A DNA stretch of 64,000 nt from JACKFB01 sp041389525 (GTDB lineage: Bacteria; Myxococcota_A; UBA9042; PHBI01; JACKFB01): NCBI GenBank assembly GCA_041389525.1, contig JAWKRR010000044.1, positions 1 through 64,000 of the forward strand, written 5' to 3'. This document shows positions 16,684-25,236 of this stretch, in pieces; within the stretch, counting starts at the first letter, position 1, and each line of letters opens with the position of its first letter. The notes under the pieces were generated by a model. The model was not told the origin of the DNA. It ran no database searches and saw nothing but the letters and a program-made list of their open reading frames with translations. The position numbers and the translations under genes were made by a program.

Positions 16684-17107
16684 CGACGACATGCCCGGAG
16701 CGCGTTCGCTCGGGCGCGGTCTCCAGCACCAGCTGCCCCAGCGCGTCGAGCTCCGCCAGGCGCACGAGCCGGCTGCCCACCTGATCGGGGTGCAGCGCCA
16801 CGCGGACTTGGTGGCTGACCCGCCCCTCGTCCAACTCCCAGCTCCCCGCGTACGCGACCGTGCTCGCCGCCGCCCGCGCCTGCGCCTCGACCGGGGCGGC
16901 GGCCAGAGTCACCGCGCCCGTGGGCGGCGCGTCGCCCCGCCCCAGCACCGCCGCCATGTGCCCGTCGGCGCTGTAGACCAGCATCCCGCGGGGCGTCTCG
17001 CCGAAGGGAGCGCCGTGGGCCGCGCCATCGCGCGTGCAGGTCCAGGCGCAGAGCTCCCAAGCTCCGAGGAGCAGCTCACGCGTCAGCGGGGGGCGTGCAT
17101 CATTCAC
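16634..17107 (-). CDS. Lipocalin-like domain protein
   Basis: The 157-residue product fits the Lipocalin_5 family of small bacterial beta-barrels: LLGAWELCAWTC near the start, GAPFGETPRGMLVYSADGHMA, AYAGSWELDEGRVSHQVRVAL and a C-terminal LVLETAPERTRSGHVVVNRLVWRR. Function in the family is not established; binding of a small hydrophobic ligand is presumed. The start is the GTG at 17107 (VNDARPP), because the frame upstream of it (to 17212) has no domain content and no ribosome site. The last 50 nt lie inside the 3' end of the aldehyde dehydrogenase on the other strand. Confidence 0.75.
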   Translation of the reverse strand: MNDARPPLTRELLLGAWELCAWTCTRDGAAHGAPFGETPRGMLVYSADGHMAAVLGRGDAPPTGAVTLAAAPVEAQARAAASTVAYAGSWELDEGRVSHQVRVALHPDQVGSRLVRLAELDALGQLVLETAPERTRSGHVVVNRLVWRRPAAGHLAP

Positions 17108-17137
17108 GGGCCACAGACTAGCAGTCGCCCGCGCCCG

Positions 17138-17165
17138 TTGACACGACGGCCCCGCGCCGGATGAT
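17138..17165 (+). promoter_or_regulatory. Candidate promoter for the protease-moaC-rqcH operon
   Basis: TTGACA (17138-17143) and GATGAT (17160-17165) are 16 nt apart. The expected transcription start lies about 27 nt before the ATG at 17199. Confidence 0.4.
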
Positions 17166-17198
17166 GGGCCCCGCCCCGCGACCCGAGGAGATCCTTCG

Positions 17199-17972
17199 AT
17201 GCCCGCAACCACGACTCGCTTGGCCCTCGTGGCCGCGCTCGCGGTGGGCTGTCTCTCTCAATGGCCCGCTCCCGCCGACGCCTTCGTGGTCCACCAGACC
17301 TCCGACGGGACGCCCCTGCACTGGCCTCGCACCGCACGGCCCGTGGCGACGCTGGACCCGAGCTTCGACGCCCTCTTCACCTCGGGCGACGCCGTGCAGC
17401 TCGTCGACGCCGCCGCGAGCCGCTGGACCGCCTCGGATTGTACGCAGGTCGAGGTCCAGGCCGCCGCCGGCCCCGCCTGCCCCGGCGAGGACGAGGACGA
17501 CGACGTCAACTGCGTCTACGCGGTGACCGACCCCCTCCTCTGGGACGGATCCGCCAACCAGGTCGCGCTGACCCTCCTGCACTTCGACAACCGCCGCGGC
17601 ACCATCGTCGACGTCGACATGGCCTTCAACGCTGCGTTCTTCGCGTTCTCCACCGAAGCCATCTGCGACGCCACCACCGCCGATCTCGACGCGGTAGTGA
17701 CCCACGAGTTCGGTCACTTCTTCGGCCTCGACCACTCCGACCGGCCCGACGCGACGATGGCGCCGACCTCTGGCCCGGGAGACTGCGGCAAGCGCGACCT
17801 CGCCGCCGACGACGAGGCCGGCTTGTGCTTTATCTACGAGCACCTGAGCGACGAGGACGGCGGCGGCTGCCACGGCGCCCCCATGAGCCCGGCGACACCA
17901 GTGGGGCTCGCCGTGTGTGCGATGCTCTGCTACGCCGCCCGTCGGCGAACCCTGAGGAGGGCGCACCCGTGA
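17199..17972 (+). CDS. Matrixin-like zinc metalloprotease with MYXO-CTERM-like tag
   Basis: The 257-residue secreted protein has a signal peptide (cut near ADA, residue 28), then a compact metalloprotease domain. The zinc site HEFGHFFGLDH supplies His169, His173 and His179 with catalytic Glu170, and Met187 in ATMAPTSG is the likely Met-turn, which is the metzincin (M10/M57-like) plan. The C-terminus has a Gly/Cys motif (GGGCHG), a hydrophobic segment (GLAVCAMLCYAA) and RRR, resembling a MYXO-CTERM sorting tag that would anchor it at the cell surface. No pro-peptide cysteine switch is obvious. Its stop codon overlaps the moaC start as GTGA, so translation is coupled to an unrelated cytoplasmic enzyme. 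Confidence 0.85.
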   Translation: MPATTTRLALVAALAVGCLSQWPAPADAFVVHQTSDGTPLHWPRTARPVATLDPSFDALFTSGDAVQLVDAAASRWTASDCTQVEVQAAAGPACPGEDEDDDVNCVYAVTDPLLWDGSANQVALTLLHFDNRRGTIVDVDMAFNAAFFAFSTEAICDATTADLDAVVTHEFGHFFGLDHSDRPDATMAPTSGPGDCGKRDLAADDEAGLCFIYEHLSDEDGGGCHGAPMSPATPVGLAVCAMLCYAARRRTLRRAHP

Positions 17973-18466
17973 ATCCGCCAGACAAATCCACACGCCTCTC
18001 GCACGTGGGAGCCGACGGCGCCGCGCGCATGGTCGACGTCAGCGCGAAGGCTGCGACGGTGCGCTCGGCCACCGCCCAGGCGGTGGTTCGCATGGAGCCG
18101 GACACCGCGACCGCCATCGCCGAAGCGCGCCTCGCCAAAGGCGACGTCCTCGCGGTCGCCCGTCTCGCCGGCATCATGGCGGCCAAGCGCACCGCGGACC
18201 TCATCCCCCTGTGCCACCCGCTTCCGCTGGACCACGTCGCGGTCGAGATCACCATGGGCAGCGACCGCGCGACCATCCGCGCCACGGCCCAAACCACCGG
18301 CCGCACCGGCGTCGAGATGGAGGCCCTGACCGCGGCGTCCGTCGCCGCCCTCACGCTCTACGACATGGCTAAAGCCATCGACCGCGCCATGACGATCGAC
18401 GGCGTCTGCCTGCTGGAGAAGCACGGCGGAAAGTCCGGGAGCTGGGTGCGGCCAGCCTCCCCGTGA
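17969..18466 (+). CDS. moaC: Cyclic pyranopterin monophosphate synthase MoaC
   Basis: This 165-residue cytoplasmic enzyme forms cyclic pyranopterin monophosphate from the MoaA product in molybdenum cofactor synthesis. Diagnostic motifs are LSHVGADGAARMVDVS at the N-terminus, MAAKRTADLIPLCHPLPLDHV, and GVEMEALTAASVAALTLYDM with the catalytic Lys in AKAIDRAM. Length is as usual for MoaC. The GTG start at 17969 is fixed by GAGGAGG at 17954-17960 and by the 4-nt overlap with the preceding stop. Its own stop overlaps the next gene in the same GTGA fashion. No other moa, moe or mob gene is in the window. Confidence 0.95.
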   Translation: MNPPDKSTRLSHVGADGAARMVDVSAKAATVRSATAQAVVRMEPDTATAIAEARLAKGDVLAVARLAGIMAAKRTADLIPLCHPLPLDHVAVEITMGSDRATIRATAQTTGRTGVEMEALTAASVAALTLYDMAKAIDRAMTIDGVCLLEKHGGKSGSWVRPASP

Positions 18467-19938
18467 GCGCGCCGTCTGCCCGCGCGTCGCTGAGCCTTCA
18501 GCGCCGTCTCGCCTCGGCGCTCACAACGCAGCTCGCGGGCCACAGCATCGACCGGATCTGGCGGCCCGCTGAGGCGACGCTGCTGCTCCGCGTCACCGGC
18601 ATCTCGCCGGAGCGCCTGCTGCTCCACGTCGACACCGCCCTTCCCCACGCAACGATGACGACGCACTGGCCGCCGACGCCCGCGAGCCCCGACCAGACCA
18701 CCCTCCGGCTCAGACAGGCCCTCGAAGGGGGCCGCTTCGTCGACGTGACCCTCGAAAATGAACGGTGGCTCAGTTTTCGCCTCACACGGGGCGACGGCCC
18801 GCGCTCGCTGCGGGTGCAGCTCGCCGGACGCTACCCGAACGCGGCGGCCCTCGACGCTGACGACGCCGAGATCGCCCGCCTCATGGTCGCCCGGCCTCCC
18901 TTCGATCCCGACTCTCCGCCGCTGCCGGCCGGTCCGCTGCCAGGGGAACCCGCAGACGACGACTTCCAAGCCCTGCTTCGCGCCTGGGCAGCCGACCGGC
19001 AGGCGGCGCTGAGCGCCCTGGAGGCCCGACAGCGGCTCGCGACGCTGCACAAGGCCGCCCGCACCCACCTGCGAAAGCTCGAGCGCGCCGAGGCCGCCAT
19101 CGCGGCCGACCGCGCCCGGGTGGACGAGGCCGAGGACCACCGGGTGTACGGCGACCTCCTCAAGACCGCCCTCCATCGGGTCCCCCGGGGCGCCTCCAGC
19201 ATCGCCCTCCCCGACCACTCCCAGCCCGGCTCGCCCACCGTCGAGGTCCCCCTGGATCCCGCCCTGGATGCCCGGACCAACCTCGCCCGCCACTTCCGAG
19301 TCTATCGCCGCTTCCGCGACGCCGCCGACGCCATCGACGCGCGCTTGAACGAGGCCCGCGCGCGTCGGCAGGCGATGGAAGCCCTCGCCGCCGAGATCGC
19401 CGCCCACGCCGAGGGCGCCACCGCCGCAGACGGCCCCGAGCCCGACCTCGCCGCCCTCGAAGCGCGCCTGAAGTCCCTGGGCTATCGGCCCCCGACCCAG
19501 GCGAAGCCCTCGCGCGCCAAAGCCGCCCCCGCCCTTCCCTACCGCCGCTTCACAGCCACCGACGGCAGCCTCATCCTCGTGGGGCGCTCCGCCGCGGACA
19601 ACGACAAGCTCACCCTGCGCCACGGCCGCGCCGGCGACCTCTGGCTACACGCCCGGGACGTCCCCGGCTCCCACGTGTTACTCCGCCCGCCCCCGGGCCG
19701 CGAACCCACGAGCGAGGCCCTGCTCGACGCCGCCTCTCTGGCCGCCTGGCACAGCCAATCCCGCGGCGAGCCCACCGTCGAGGTGACCTGGACCGAGCGA
19801 AAGCACGTCCGCAAGGCCCGCGGCGCCCCAGCCGGGCGGGTCACCCTCTCGCGCGGCCGCACCCTCTCCGTGCGGGTCGAGAGCACCCGCATCGACCGCC
19901 TCTACCAGAGCCTGGAAGCCGACGATCCGCGCCGCTAG
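18463..19938 (+). CDS. NFACT-family protein, RqcH-like
   Basis: The 491-residue protein has the NFACT layout: an N-terminal domain (LQRRLASALTTQLAGHSIDRI, LRVQLAGRYPNAAALD), a central Ala/Arg-rich coiled coil (about 185-330) and a C-terminal RNA-binding domain with ILVGRSAADNDKLTLR and DLWLHARDVPGSHVLLRP. Bacterial RqcH binds stalled 50S subunits and adds alanine tails in ribosome quality control; older annotations call the family fibronectin-binding. The protein is somewhat shorter than Firmicute RqcH (about 570). Whether it keeps elongation activity cannot be judged here. GTG 18463 overlaps the moaC stop (GTGA). Confidence 0.85.
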   Translation: MSAPSARASLSLQRRLASALTTQLAGHSIDRIWRPAEATLLLRVTGISPERLLLHVDTALPHATMTTHWPPTPASPDQTTLRLRQALEGGRFVDVTLENERWLSFRLTRGDGPRSLRVQLAGRYPNAAALDADDAEIARLMVARPPFDPDSPPLPAGPLPGEPADDDFQALLRAWAADRQAALSALEARQRLATLHKAARTHLRKLERAEAAIAADRARVDEAEDHRVYGDLLKTALHRVPRGASSIALPDHSQPGSPTVEVPLDPALDARTNLARHFRVYRRFRDAADAIDARLNEARARRQAMEALAAEIAAHAEGATAADGPEPDLAALEARLKSLGYRPPTQAKPSRAKAAPALPYRRFTATDGSLILVGRSAADNDKLTLRHGRAGDLWLHARDVPGSHVLLRPPPGREPTSEALLDAASLAAWHSQSRGEPTVEVTWTERKHVRKARGAPAGRVTLSRGRTLSVRVESTRIDRLYQSLEADDPRR

Positions 19939-19969
19939 CGGCCGCGACCGCTACCGCCGGGCGGGGCCC

Positions 19970-19989
19970 CCGAAACCAAGGGTTTTCGG
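19970..19989 (+). terminator. Weak hairpin terminator after the NFACT gene
   Basis: CCGAAACC (19970-19977), loop AAG and GGTTTTCGG (19981-19989) form a stem with one bulged T, 32 nt after the stop codon. Confidence 0.4.
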
Positions 19990-20067
19990 CGCAGGGGGGG
20001 CTAGACTGGCCGGAATCCACCGATCGTCTATCCTGGGTGACCCTAGCCGCCGACCGCGGAGGTGCCC

Positions 20068-21177
20068 TTGCAATGCCCGCGCTGTGGATTTGACCAACCG
20101 GCAAGCGAAGAGTGCATCGCCTGTGGCGTGGTCATCAGCAAGTACCTGTCGACCGTCGACGAGCTAGCGGATATCGCTGTCAGCACACCGTTTGACGACG
20201 ATCCCTTCGCGGCGCTGGGCAACCCGGAGGCCCTCCTCGACGGCGACAGCGCGGCGCCGTTTCAGTTGGCGTCGACCACCGGACGCGGCAGCTACGCCGA
20301 GCCCCCCCCGAGCTTCCCACCGCCCGACGACGACCCCTTCGCGTCCCAGCCGATCCACGACCTCGACGCCCCGGCGATGCCCGGCACGCCGTCCCGCCCC
20401 GTCAGCCGCGTCGGCGGCGTCCCCGCCCACCGCATCTCCGCGCTGGACTTCGACAGCGGCCCGCCGGTCTACATCGGCGGCGTGGCGTCCGTGCTGCGCA
20501 TCATCGCGGCCTTCGTGTGCCTGGGACTCGCCATCATCATGGTGATGAACGGCGAGGGCCTCCGATCCGCGTGGCCCTACCTCGTGATGGTGCTCTACGG
20601 GGCCGGGGCGCTGTGGGGCTTGCTCACCGCCCGCCACGACATCTCGGTGCGCCAGTTTGGCATCGAGATGGCGGTGCTCGCTGTCATCACCATCGGGCTG
20701 CGGCTGGCCTCCCCGGAGACCTTCGCCGTCGAGACCCACGGCCCCGCGGTCAAGGCCAGCGTCGCCACGCGCGTCCCAGACACGGCACTCGGCCGCTTCA
20801 CCACGACCGCGCTCGACTTCTTGGAGTCCACCGGCGAGGTGCTGAAGCTGCAGGCGCCCGTGTCGAAAGAGCGCTGGTCCGACCTCTCGAAGTCGCTGGA
20901 CTTCGGGGCGGTAAAGCTCGGCTACGACAGCCTCGACACCGAGGAGCGCGCGCGCGTGTTCGACGTGTGGAAGCGCCTCGCCGACTTCGGCCCCATCGTC
21001 GCCAGCATGCTCGAGCGCTACATGGTCACCGACTCGAATGGCGACGTGCGGCTCGAGATCCCCGAGGTCGAGCGTCGCGCCGTCGGCGGTGAGCTACCAG
21101 ACGCCATCTCGCGCCTGCACCGCGTGCAGGAGCGAATCAGCGAGGTCGTCGAGGCCGGCGGCGGCGCCAAGCCCTAG
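20068..21177 (+). CDS. Zinc-ribbon membrane protein of unknown function
   Basis: The 369-residue protein opens with MQCPRCGFDQPASEECIACGV, a four-cysteine zinc ribbon followed by VISKY, a recurrent N-terminus in deltaproteobacterial membrane proteins. The start is taken as TTG 20068, since GGAGG (20058-20062) lies 5 nt before it and overlaps the alternative GTG at 20062. Residues about 30-140 are a Pro/Asp-rich linker with two DDDPF motifs. Three or so transmembrane segments follow between about 148 and 225 (VLRIIAAFVCLGLAIIMVM, YLVMVLYGAGALWGLL, MAVLAVITIGLRLA). The last 140 residues are soluble and helical, without a recognised domain. It stands alone between a hairpin and a convergent gene. 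Confidence 0.75.
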   Translation: MQCPRCGFDQPASEECIACGVVISKYLSTVDELADIAVSTPFDDDPFAALGNPEALLDGDSAAPFQLASTTGRGSYAEPPPSFPPPDDDPFASQPIHDLDAPAMPGTPSRPVSRVGGVPAHRISALDFDSGPPVYIGGVASVLRIIAAFVCLGLAIIMVMNGEGLRSAWPYLVMVLYGAGALWGLLTARHDISVRQFGIEMAVLAVITIGLRLASPETFAVETHGPAVKASVATRVPDTALGRFTTTALDFLESTGEVLKLQAPVSKERWSDLSKSLDFGAVKLGYDSLDTEERARVFDVWKRLADFGPIVASMLERYMVTDSNGDVRLEIPEVERRAVGGELPDAISRLHRVQERISEVVEAGGGAKP

Positions 21178-21224
21178 GACGCCGGGACCGCCCCGAGCCC
21201 GCGCGCCCGGCTCGCGCCGAACCC

Positions 21225-24200
21225 CTACAGCCCCGCCGCGCGGCGGGCGCAGGTGTCGTTCGTGATGCTCGCGATGGCCCCCACCGAGCCGCACAGCACC
21301 AGCAAGGTCTCGCAGCCGTCGCCGTTGAAGTCGTAGGCCATGATGTCGCTGGGCTGGCGGCAGACCGGGATGATGACCGGGCCATGGAACTGGCGGAGGT
21401 ACGCCTGGTTGGGATCGGTACCCGCGGCCAAGTAGATCGAGATCTGCGAGCGCCCCGCCTCCACGAAGACCACGTCCAGGAAGCCGTCCGAGTTCACGTC
21501 CGAGAGCACGACGCCGTCGGCGCCGCCCTTCTGCTCGACCCCCGGCTCGACGGCCAGCGGCGACTCGAAGGGGTTGAGGCCGGGCCGCCCGAAGGCCAGC
21601 ATCACGTTACCCGACACCGACGCCGCGAAGTCCAGCAGGCCGTCGTTGTTGATGTCCTTCACGTCGAACTGCCGCGGGTTGTCGCCCACCGAGCTCGTCG
21701 TCGGCGGCCCGAACGGGAACACCGGGTCCGGCTTCTCCCAGCGGTAGGTCGTCATCGAGTCGCTGCTGCCGCTGAGCACCATCACGTCGCCCTTCACCAG
21801 CGGGCTCGTGTCCACTTGGCCCTTCTTGGGCCCCTCCGTCGCGACCTTGCTCATGGCCAGCGCCTGACCGCCGAACTCCTTGCCGACCGAATCCTGCGGG
21901 CAGATGTTGGGCTCCCAGCACTGCCAGAACGGGCAGATCTCTTCCTTGAGCGGATGGCAGAGCTTCGCCGGGTTCCACGCGCAGGTGCGCAGCATGGGCG
22001 GGACGGGGGCGTCGCAGCTCTGCGCGAAGCCGGCGTCGGTGCCGATGACGAAGGTGGGGATGACACCGGAAGGAGGCGGCACCATGCTGAACGATTGGAT
22101 GGCCGTCGGTGAGGTCGCGCCGCCATTGTACGGCGAGAACATCGACCCGGCGGTCTGCCCAAAGCCCACGGGATCCCAGAAACCCTTCGCGCTGGACGTG
22201 TTGATGTAGAGCGTCGCGACCGACTGCGGCGTACCCGCGGAGCCGCCGACGATCAGCACGTCGCGCTTGCCATCGGGCTTCACCTCGCCGCCCGGGCTCA
22301 CGAGGTCCATCACCTCGATCTGGTTGACCGTCACGGGTCCCGCGTACTGCGGCGCCAGCGGGTACACGATGGCTGGGAAGCGATCGTAGGCCGCCGGCCA
22401 CGAGGGTTCATCGGGCCCGTAGTGCCCCTGGGTCCAGACGAACATGGTCGGCGACGAGGCCCCCTTGAGCAGGAAGTTCCGATAGAGCTGCCCCATCGGG
22501 TGGTAGTCACGCAGCCACGACGCGGTCGGGTAGGTCCGGGTGGAGGAGAAGGCGATGATCTCGGGCTTCGGATCACCATGCAGGTCCGCGATCGTGAACT
22601 TCTGGATCTGGCCGCCCGTCGAGCTGCCCTGCTTGCCCAGCGGGGTCAGCAGCACGCGCGTCGCCTCGAGGTCAAAGCCCTGCTCGGGCGCGGTGCGGTT
22701 CCTGAAGATGCCGAAGCCGGCGTCTCGGAAGTCCATGTAGAAGTCGAGCAGACCGTCCTGGTCGAAGTCGGCCAGCTTCAGGTTCTGCGCTTGGCTTCCG
22801 GTGGTGAACCCGACGCCCTCGTTGACCGGATTCTGGAGCTGGTCAGCCAGCACGTCCGGGTCGCCGACCTGGTTGAAGCGCCCCTGGCCGTTTCCGAGGT
22901 GTACTTCCAGGATCTGCGCCGCTTGGCTCAAGATCGCGAAGTCCTCGTGCCCGTCGAGGTCGAAGTCCCCGCAGACCAACCCCTTGATCGTCGCGTTGGT
23001 GGCCCCCGACATGTTCCAGATCTCGTAAGGGTCGTTGGCGCCCTTGCTGTTCTGGAACTTGCCGTCGCCGATGTTGCGGAGCACCCGCCAGGTGCCCGAC
23101 GACTCGGTGCCCGCGACGATGTCGAGGCGGTCCGGCCCCGGGCCCGGCTCCTCGATGAAGTTGCCGGTGCAGAAGTACTTCACGTCCTGCGCGTTCGAGC
23201 TGGGCACAGGCCACACGAAGCTCACCGTGGCCTGGCTGAACGCCGTGTCCAGCAGGTTGGTCTCGAAGAAGCGGTTGGCGAAGACGTTGATCTGGTTGTG
23301 CGACTCGGAGGCGACCACGAGATCCAAGAAGCCGTCAGGCTCGCCCTGGTCACCGGTCAGGTCGACCACCTCGGCCGTGATGAGGTCCTCGATACCGCCG
23401 GCCTTCGTCGCTGGCGAGAAGAGCTCTTTGCACACATAGCCCGTGCTGCTGCCAGGGACGGCCAGCGCGTCGGCGCTCACTTCCGCGCCGCCATCGGCGT
23501 CCGGGCCCGCGTCGCCGCTGGGGATGACGACCTCATCGCACTGGTCGGAGAAGGCCGGCTGGTCCGCGCGCTGCCGCTTGAAGAGGATGATCGACTCCGA
23601 CTGCCCAGAGGTGATCAGCGCGATGTCCCCGCGTCGCGTGTCCGGCGGGTCGTTGGTGAAATCGGCCACGATGAGGTCGCGAATCACCGTACCGCTCGAG
23701 ATCGGCAGCGCGTGCGACTCGGTGAGCAGCAGCGTGCCGCCCGGGAGCTGGCGATGGACAGCGACCGCGTTGCCGATGGAGGCGACCGACTGGATCGCCA
23801 CCACGTCGAAATCACCGTCCGCGTCGAGGTCGGCGACAGCCACCTGGGTGGCCTGGCGGTTCGTCAGCGACCGGATGTCGCTGAACTGACCCGGCCCGTC
23901 CACGCCGTCATTGAGCGCCAGCACGACGCCTTGGGTGGTCGCGAAGATGAGGTCCGGGTAGGTGTCGTCGTTCCAATCGACGATCTCCGCGTCATTGATG
24001 GTGGTCTTGGGCGGCAGCAGGGTCCGCGCGAACTGACGCAAGAAGGGGTGCGCGATGACCTTCACCTCGGCGGTGAGGGTGGTCGACTGCCCGCACGCGT
24101 CGTAGGCCCGCAGCTCGAGGTCCGCCGCCGCGGTCAGCTCGTCTCGGAGATCGAGCGCCGAGTCGATAGGCTGCGTCTTGATCTGCTCGGCCGTGTGCTC

Positions 24201-24926
24201 GATCTCGAGCACGAGCTCGCCGTTGAAATACGCCTCGAACCGGCCGACCTGCATATTGTCCGTCACGGTGCCCGTGATGGGCTGCAGGCCGGACATGGTC
24301 GGCGTCGTCTTCCCCAGGTTGGGCGCCGTGACCTTCAGCTGCGGCGCGCTGTTGTCGTAGATGAACTCGCGCTGGGTGCGCAGCTCCGGGTCGCTCGGGT
24401 AGCTGAGGGTCACCTTGCCGTCGCTGTCCTCGACGCTCTCGAAGGCGGCGAGGCCCAGCAGGAACTTCTTCCCGTCGACCAGGTTCGCCTGCCCGGGGAG
24501 CGGGTCGCCCTCTGCGGGCGCGGCGAGCGCTGACCCGTTGAGCGTGAACACGTAGCGGTCCGAAGAGCCATTCTCGAGGGCGGGCTCAACTCCCAGCACC
24601 GGGCCGGCAGTGTCGGTGTCGTTTTTGGGAATGAAGAGGCGGAGCTTGCGGGTCCCGATGTTCTCGGCCCCCACCAACACGCGAATGTTCCCGCCGCAAA
24701 AGAGCGTCGGGTACTCGTCGAGCCCGACAATGCCCAGAATGCTGAGGACGGGCGGCAGCTCCGGGCCGGTCTCGGCCTCGGCCACCACGACGTCGGGCTT
24801 CGGCTTCACCGTGTCTTTCGGAGGCAGCACGATGGGGGGAGCCGTCTTCTCTCCGCCGCCACCGCACGCGAGAAGGAGCCCGCCTGCGAGCAGCACCACC
24901 ATCGACACGCTCAACACTCGACTCAT
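21225..24926 (-). CDS. Large FG-GAP/VCBS-type repeat lipoprotein
   Basis: The 1233-residue product has a lipoprotein signal ending LLLAC with Cys21 as anchor. ATG 24926 is preferred to ATG 24941 because GGAGG (minus strand, complement of 24932-24936) is 5 nt upstream. A Pro/Lys linker leads into beta-rich domains to about residue 300 (DNSAPQLKVTAPN, an Ig-like pattern). From there many FG-GAP-like repeats follow with calcium-loop signatures such as DWNDDTYPDLIFA, DLDADGDFDVVAI, DFDLDGHEDFAIL, DFDQDGLLDFYMD and DINNDGLLDFAAS, typical of beta-propeller adhesins or extracellular binding proteins. A Cys-rich insert lies near residues 1000-1040. It ends with FNGDGCETLLVLCG. Function is unknown; envelope location is supported by the signal. 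Confidence 0.85.
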   Translation of the reverse strand: MSRVLSVSMVVLLAGGLLLACGGGGEKTAPPIVLPPKDTVKPKPDVVVAEAETGPELPPVLSILGIVGLDEYPTLFCGGNIRVLVGAENIGTRKLRLFIPKNDTDTAGPVLGVEPALENGSSDRYVFTLNGSALAAPAEGDPLPGQANLVDGKKFLLGLAAFESVEDSDGKVTLSYPSDPELRTQREFIYDNSAPQLKVTAPNLGKTTPTMSGLQPITGTVTDNMQVGRFEAYFNGELVLEIEHTAEQIKTQPIDSALDLRDELTAAADLELRAYDACGQSTTLTAEVKVIAHPFLRQFARTLLPPKTTINDAEIVDWNDDTYPDLIFATTQGVVLALNDGVDGPGQFSDIRSLTNRQATQVAVADLDADGDFDVVAIQSVASIGNAVAVHRQLPGGTLLLTESHALPISSGTVIRDLIVADFTNDPPDTRRGDIALITSGQSESIILFKRQRADQPAFSDQCDEVVIPSGDAGPDADGGAEVSADALAVPGSSTGYVCKELFSPATKAGGIEDLITAEVVDLTGDQGEPDGFLDLVVASESHNQINVFANRFFETNLLDTAFSQATVSFVWPVPSSNAQDVKYFCTGNFIEEPGPGPDRLDIVAGTESSGTWRVLRNIGDGKFQNSKGANDPYEIWNMSGATNATIKGLVCGDFDLDGHEDFAILSQAAQILEVHLGNGQGRFNQVGDPDVLADQLQNPVNEGVGFTTGSQAQNLKLADFDQDGLLDFYMDFRDAGFGIFRNRTAPEQGFDLEATRVLLTPLGKQGSSTGGQIQKFTIADLHGDPKPEIIAFSSTRTYPTASWLRDYHPMGQLYRNFLLKGASSPTMFVWTQGHYGPDEPSWPAAYDRFPAIVYPLAPQYAGPVTVNQIEVMDLVSPGGEVKPDGKRDVLIVGGSAGTPQSVATLYINTSSAKGFWDPVGFGQTAGSMFSPYNGGATSPTAIQSFSMVPPPSGVIPTFVIGTDAGFAQSCDAPVPPMLRTCAWNPAKLCHPLKEEICPFWQCWEPNICPQDSVGKEFGGQALAMSKVATEGPKKGQVDTSPLVKGDVMVLSGSSDSMTTYRWEKPDPVFPFGPPTTSSVGDNPRQFDVKDINNDGLLDFAASVSGNVMLAFGRPGLNPFESPLAVEPGVEQKGGADGVVLSDVNSDGFLDVVFVEAGRSQISIYLAAGTDPNQAYLRQFHGPVIIPVCRQPSDIMAYDFNGDGCETLLVLCGSVGAIASITNDTCARRAAGL

Positions 24927-24966
24927 TCCGACCTCCCGCACGCACCACCGCTATCTATCACGTTCG

Positions 24967-24996
24967 ATTATCCGAAGCGCCCACTTGGCGAGTCAA
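24967..24996 (-). promoter_or_regulatory. Candidate sigma70-type promoter for the FG-GAP lipoprotein
   Basis: On the minus strand TTGACT (24996-24991) and GATAAT (24972-24967) are 18 nt apart, about 40 nt upstream of the ATG. This is among the best promoter matches in the window. Confidence 0.6.
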
Positions 24997-25236
24997 GGCG
25001 CACGCTATGCAGCGGAGCCCCTCGATGCTAAATCCAGGCACTGGGCCCGAGCACAAGCAGGGAGCCGATGCTGCCAAGACGCGCCCGACCCGGCCCGTCA
25101 TTGAACTTCGTGGATGCATCCGCTCGTTGCTCGAATCGGCGCCAAGTGTAGTGGGGATGAGGGCGCCGCGAAATCGGCGGCTCGGATTCCGCGCAAACCC
25201 CTAGCGCAAACGTGACTCCGACGGTGTGACTGAACG
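24997..25236. other. Intergenic region without a recognised gene
   Basis: It is the remaining part of a 310-bp gap between divergent genes (24927-25236). Small open frames are present but have neither ribosome site nor motif. I see no RNA gene. A 10-bp palindrome (GGATGCATCC, 25112-25121) is the only regular element. Confidence 0.4.

Noticed and set aside
22422..24533. 703-codon plus-strand frame opposite the FG-GAP lipoprotein
   Set aside because: Arg/Val/Glu-rich shadow frame; the minus strand has signal peptide, lipobox, promoter and calcium-loop repeats.
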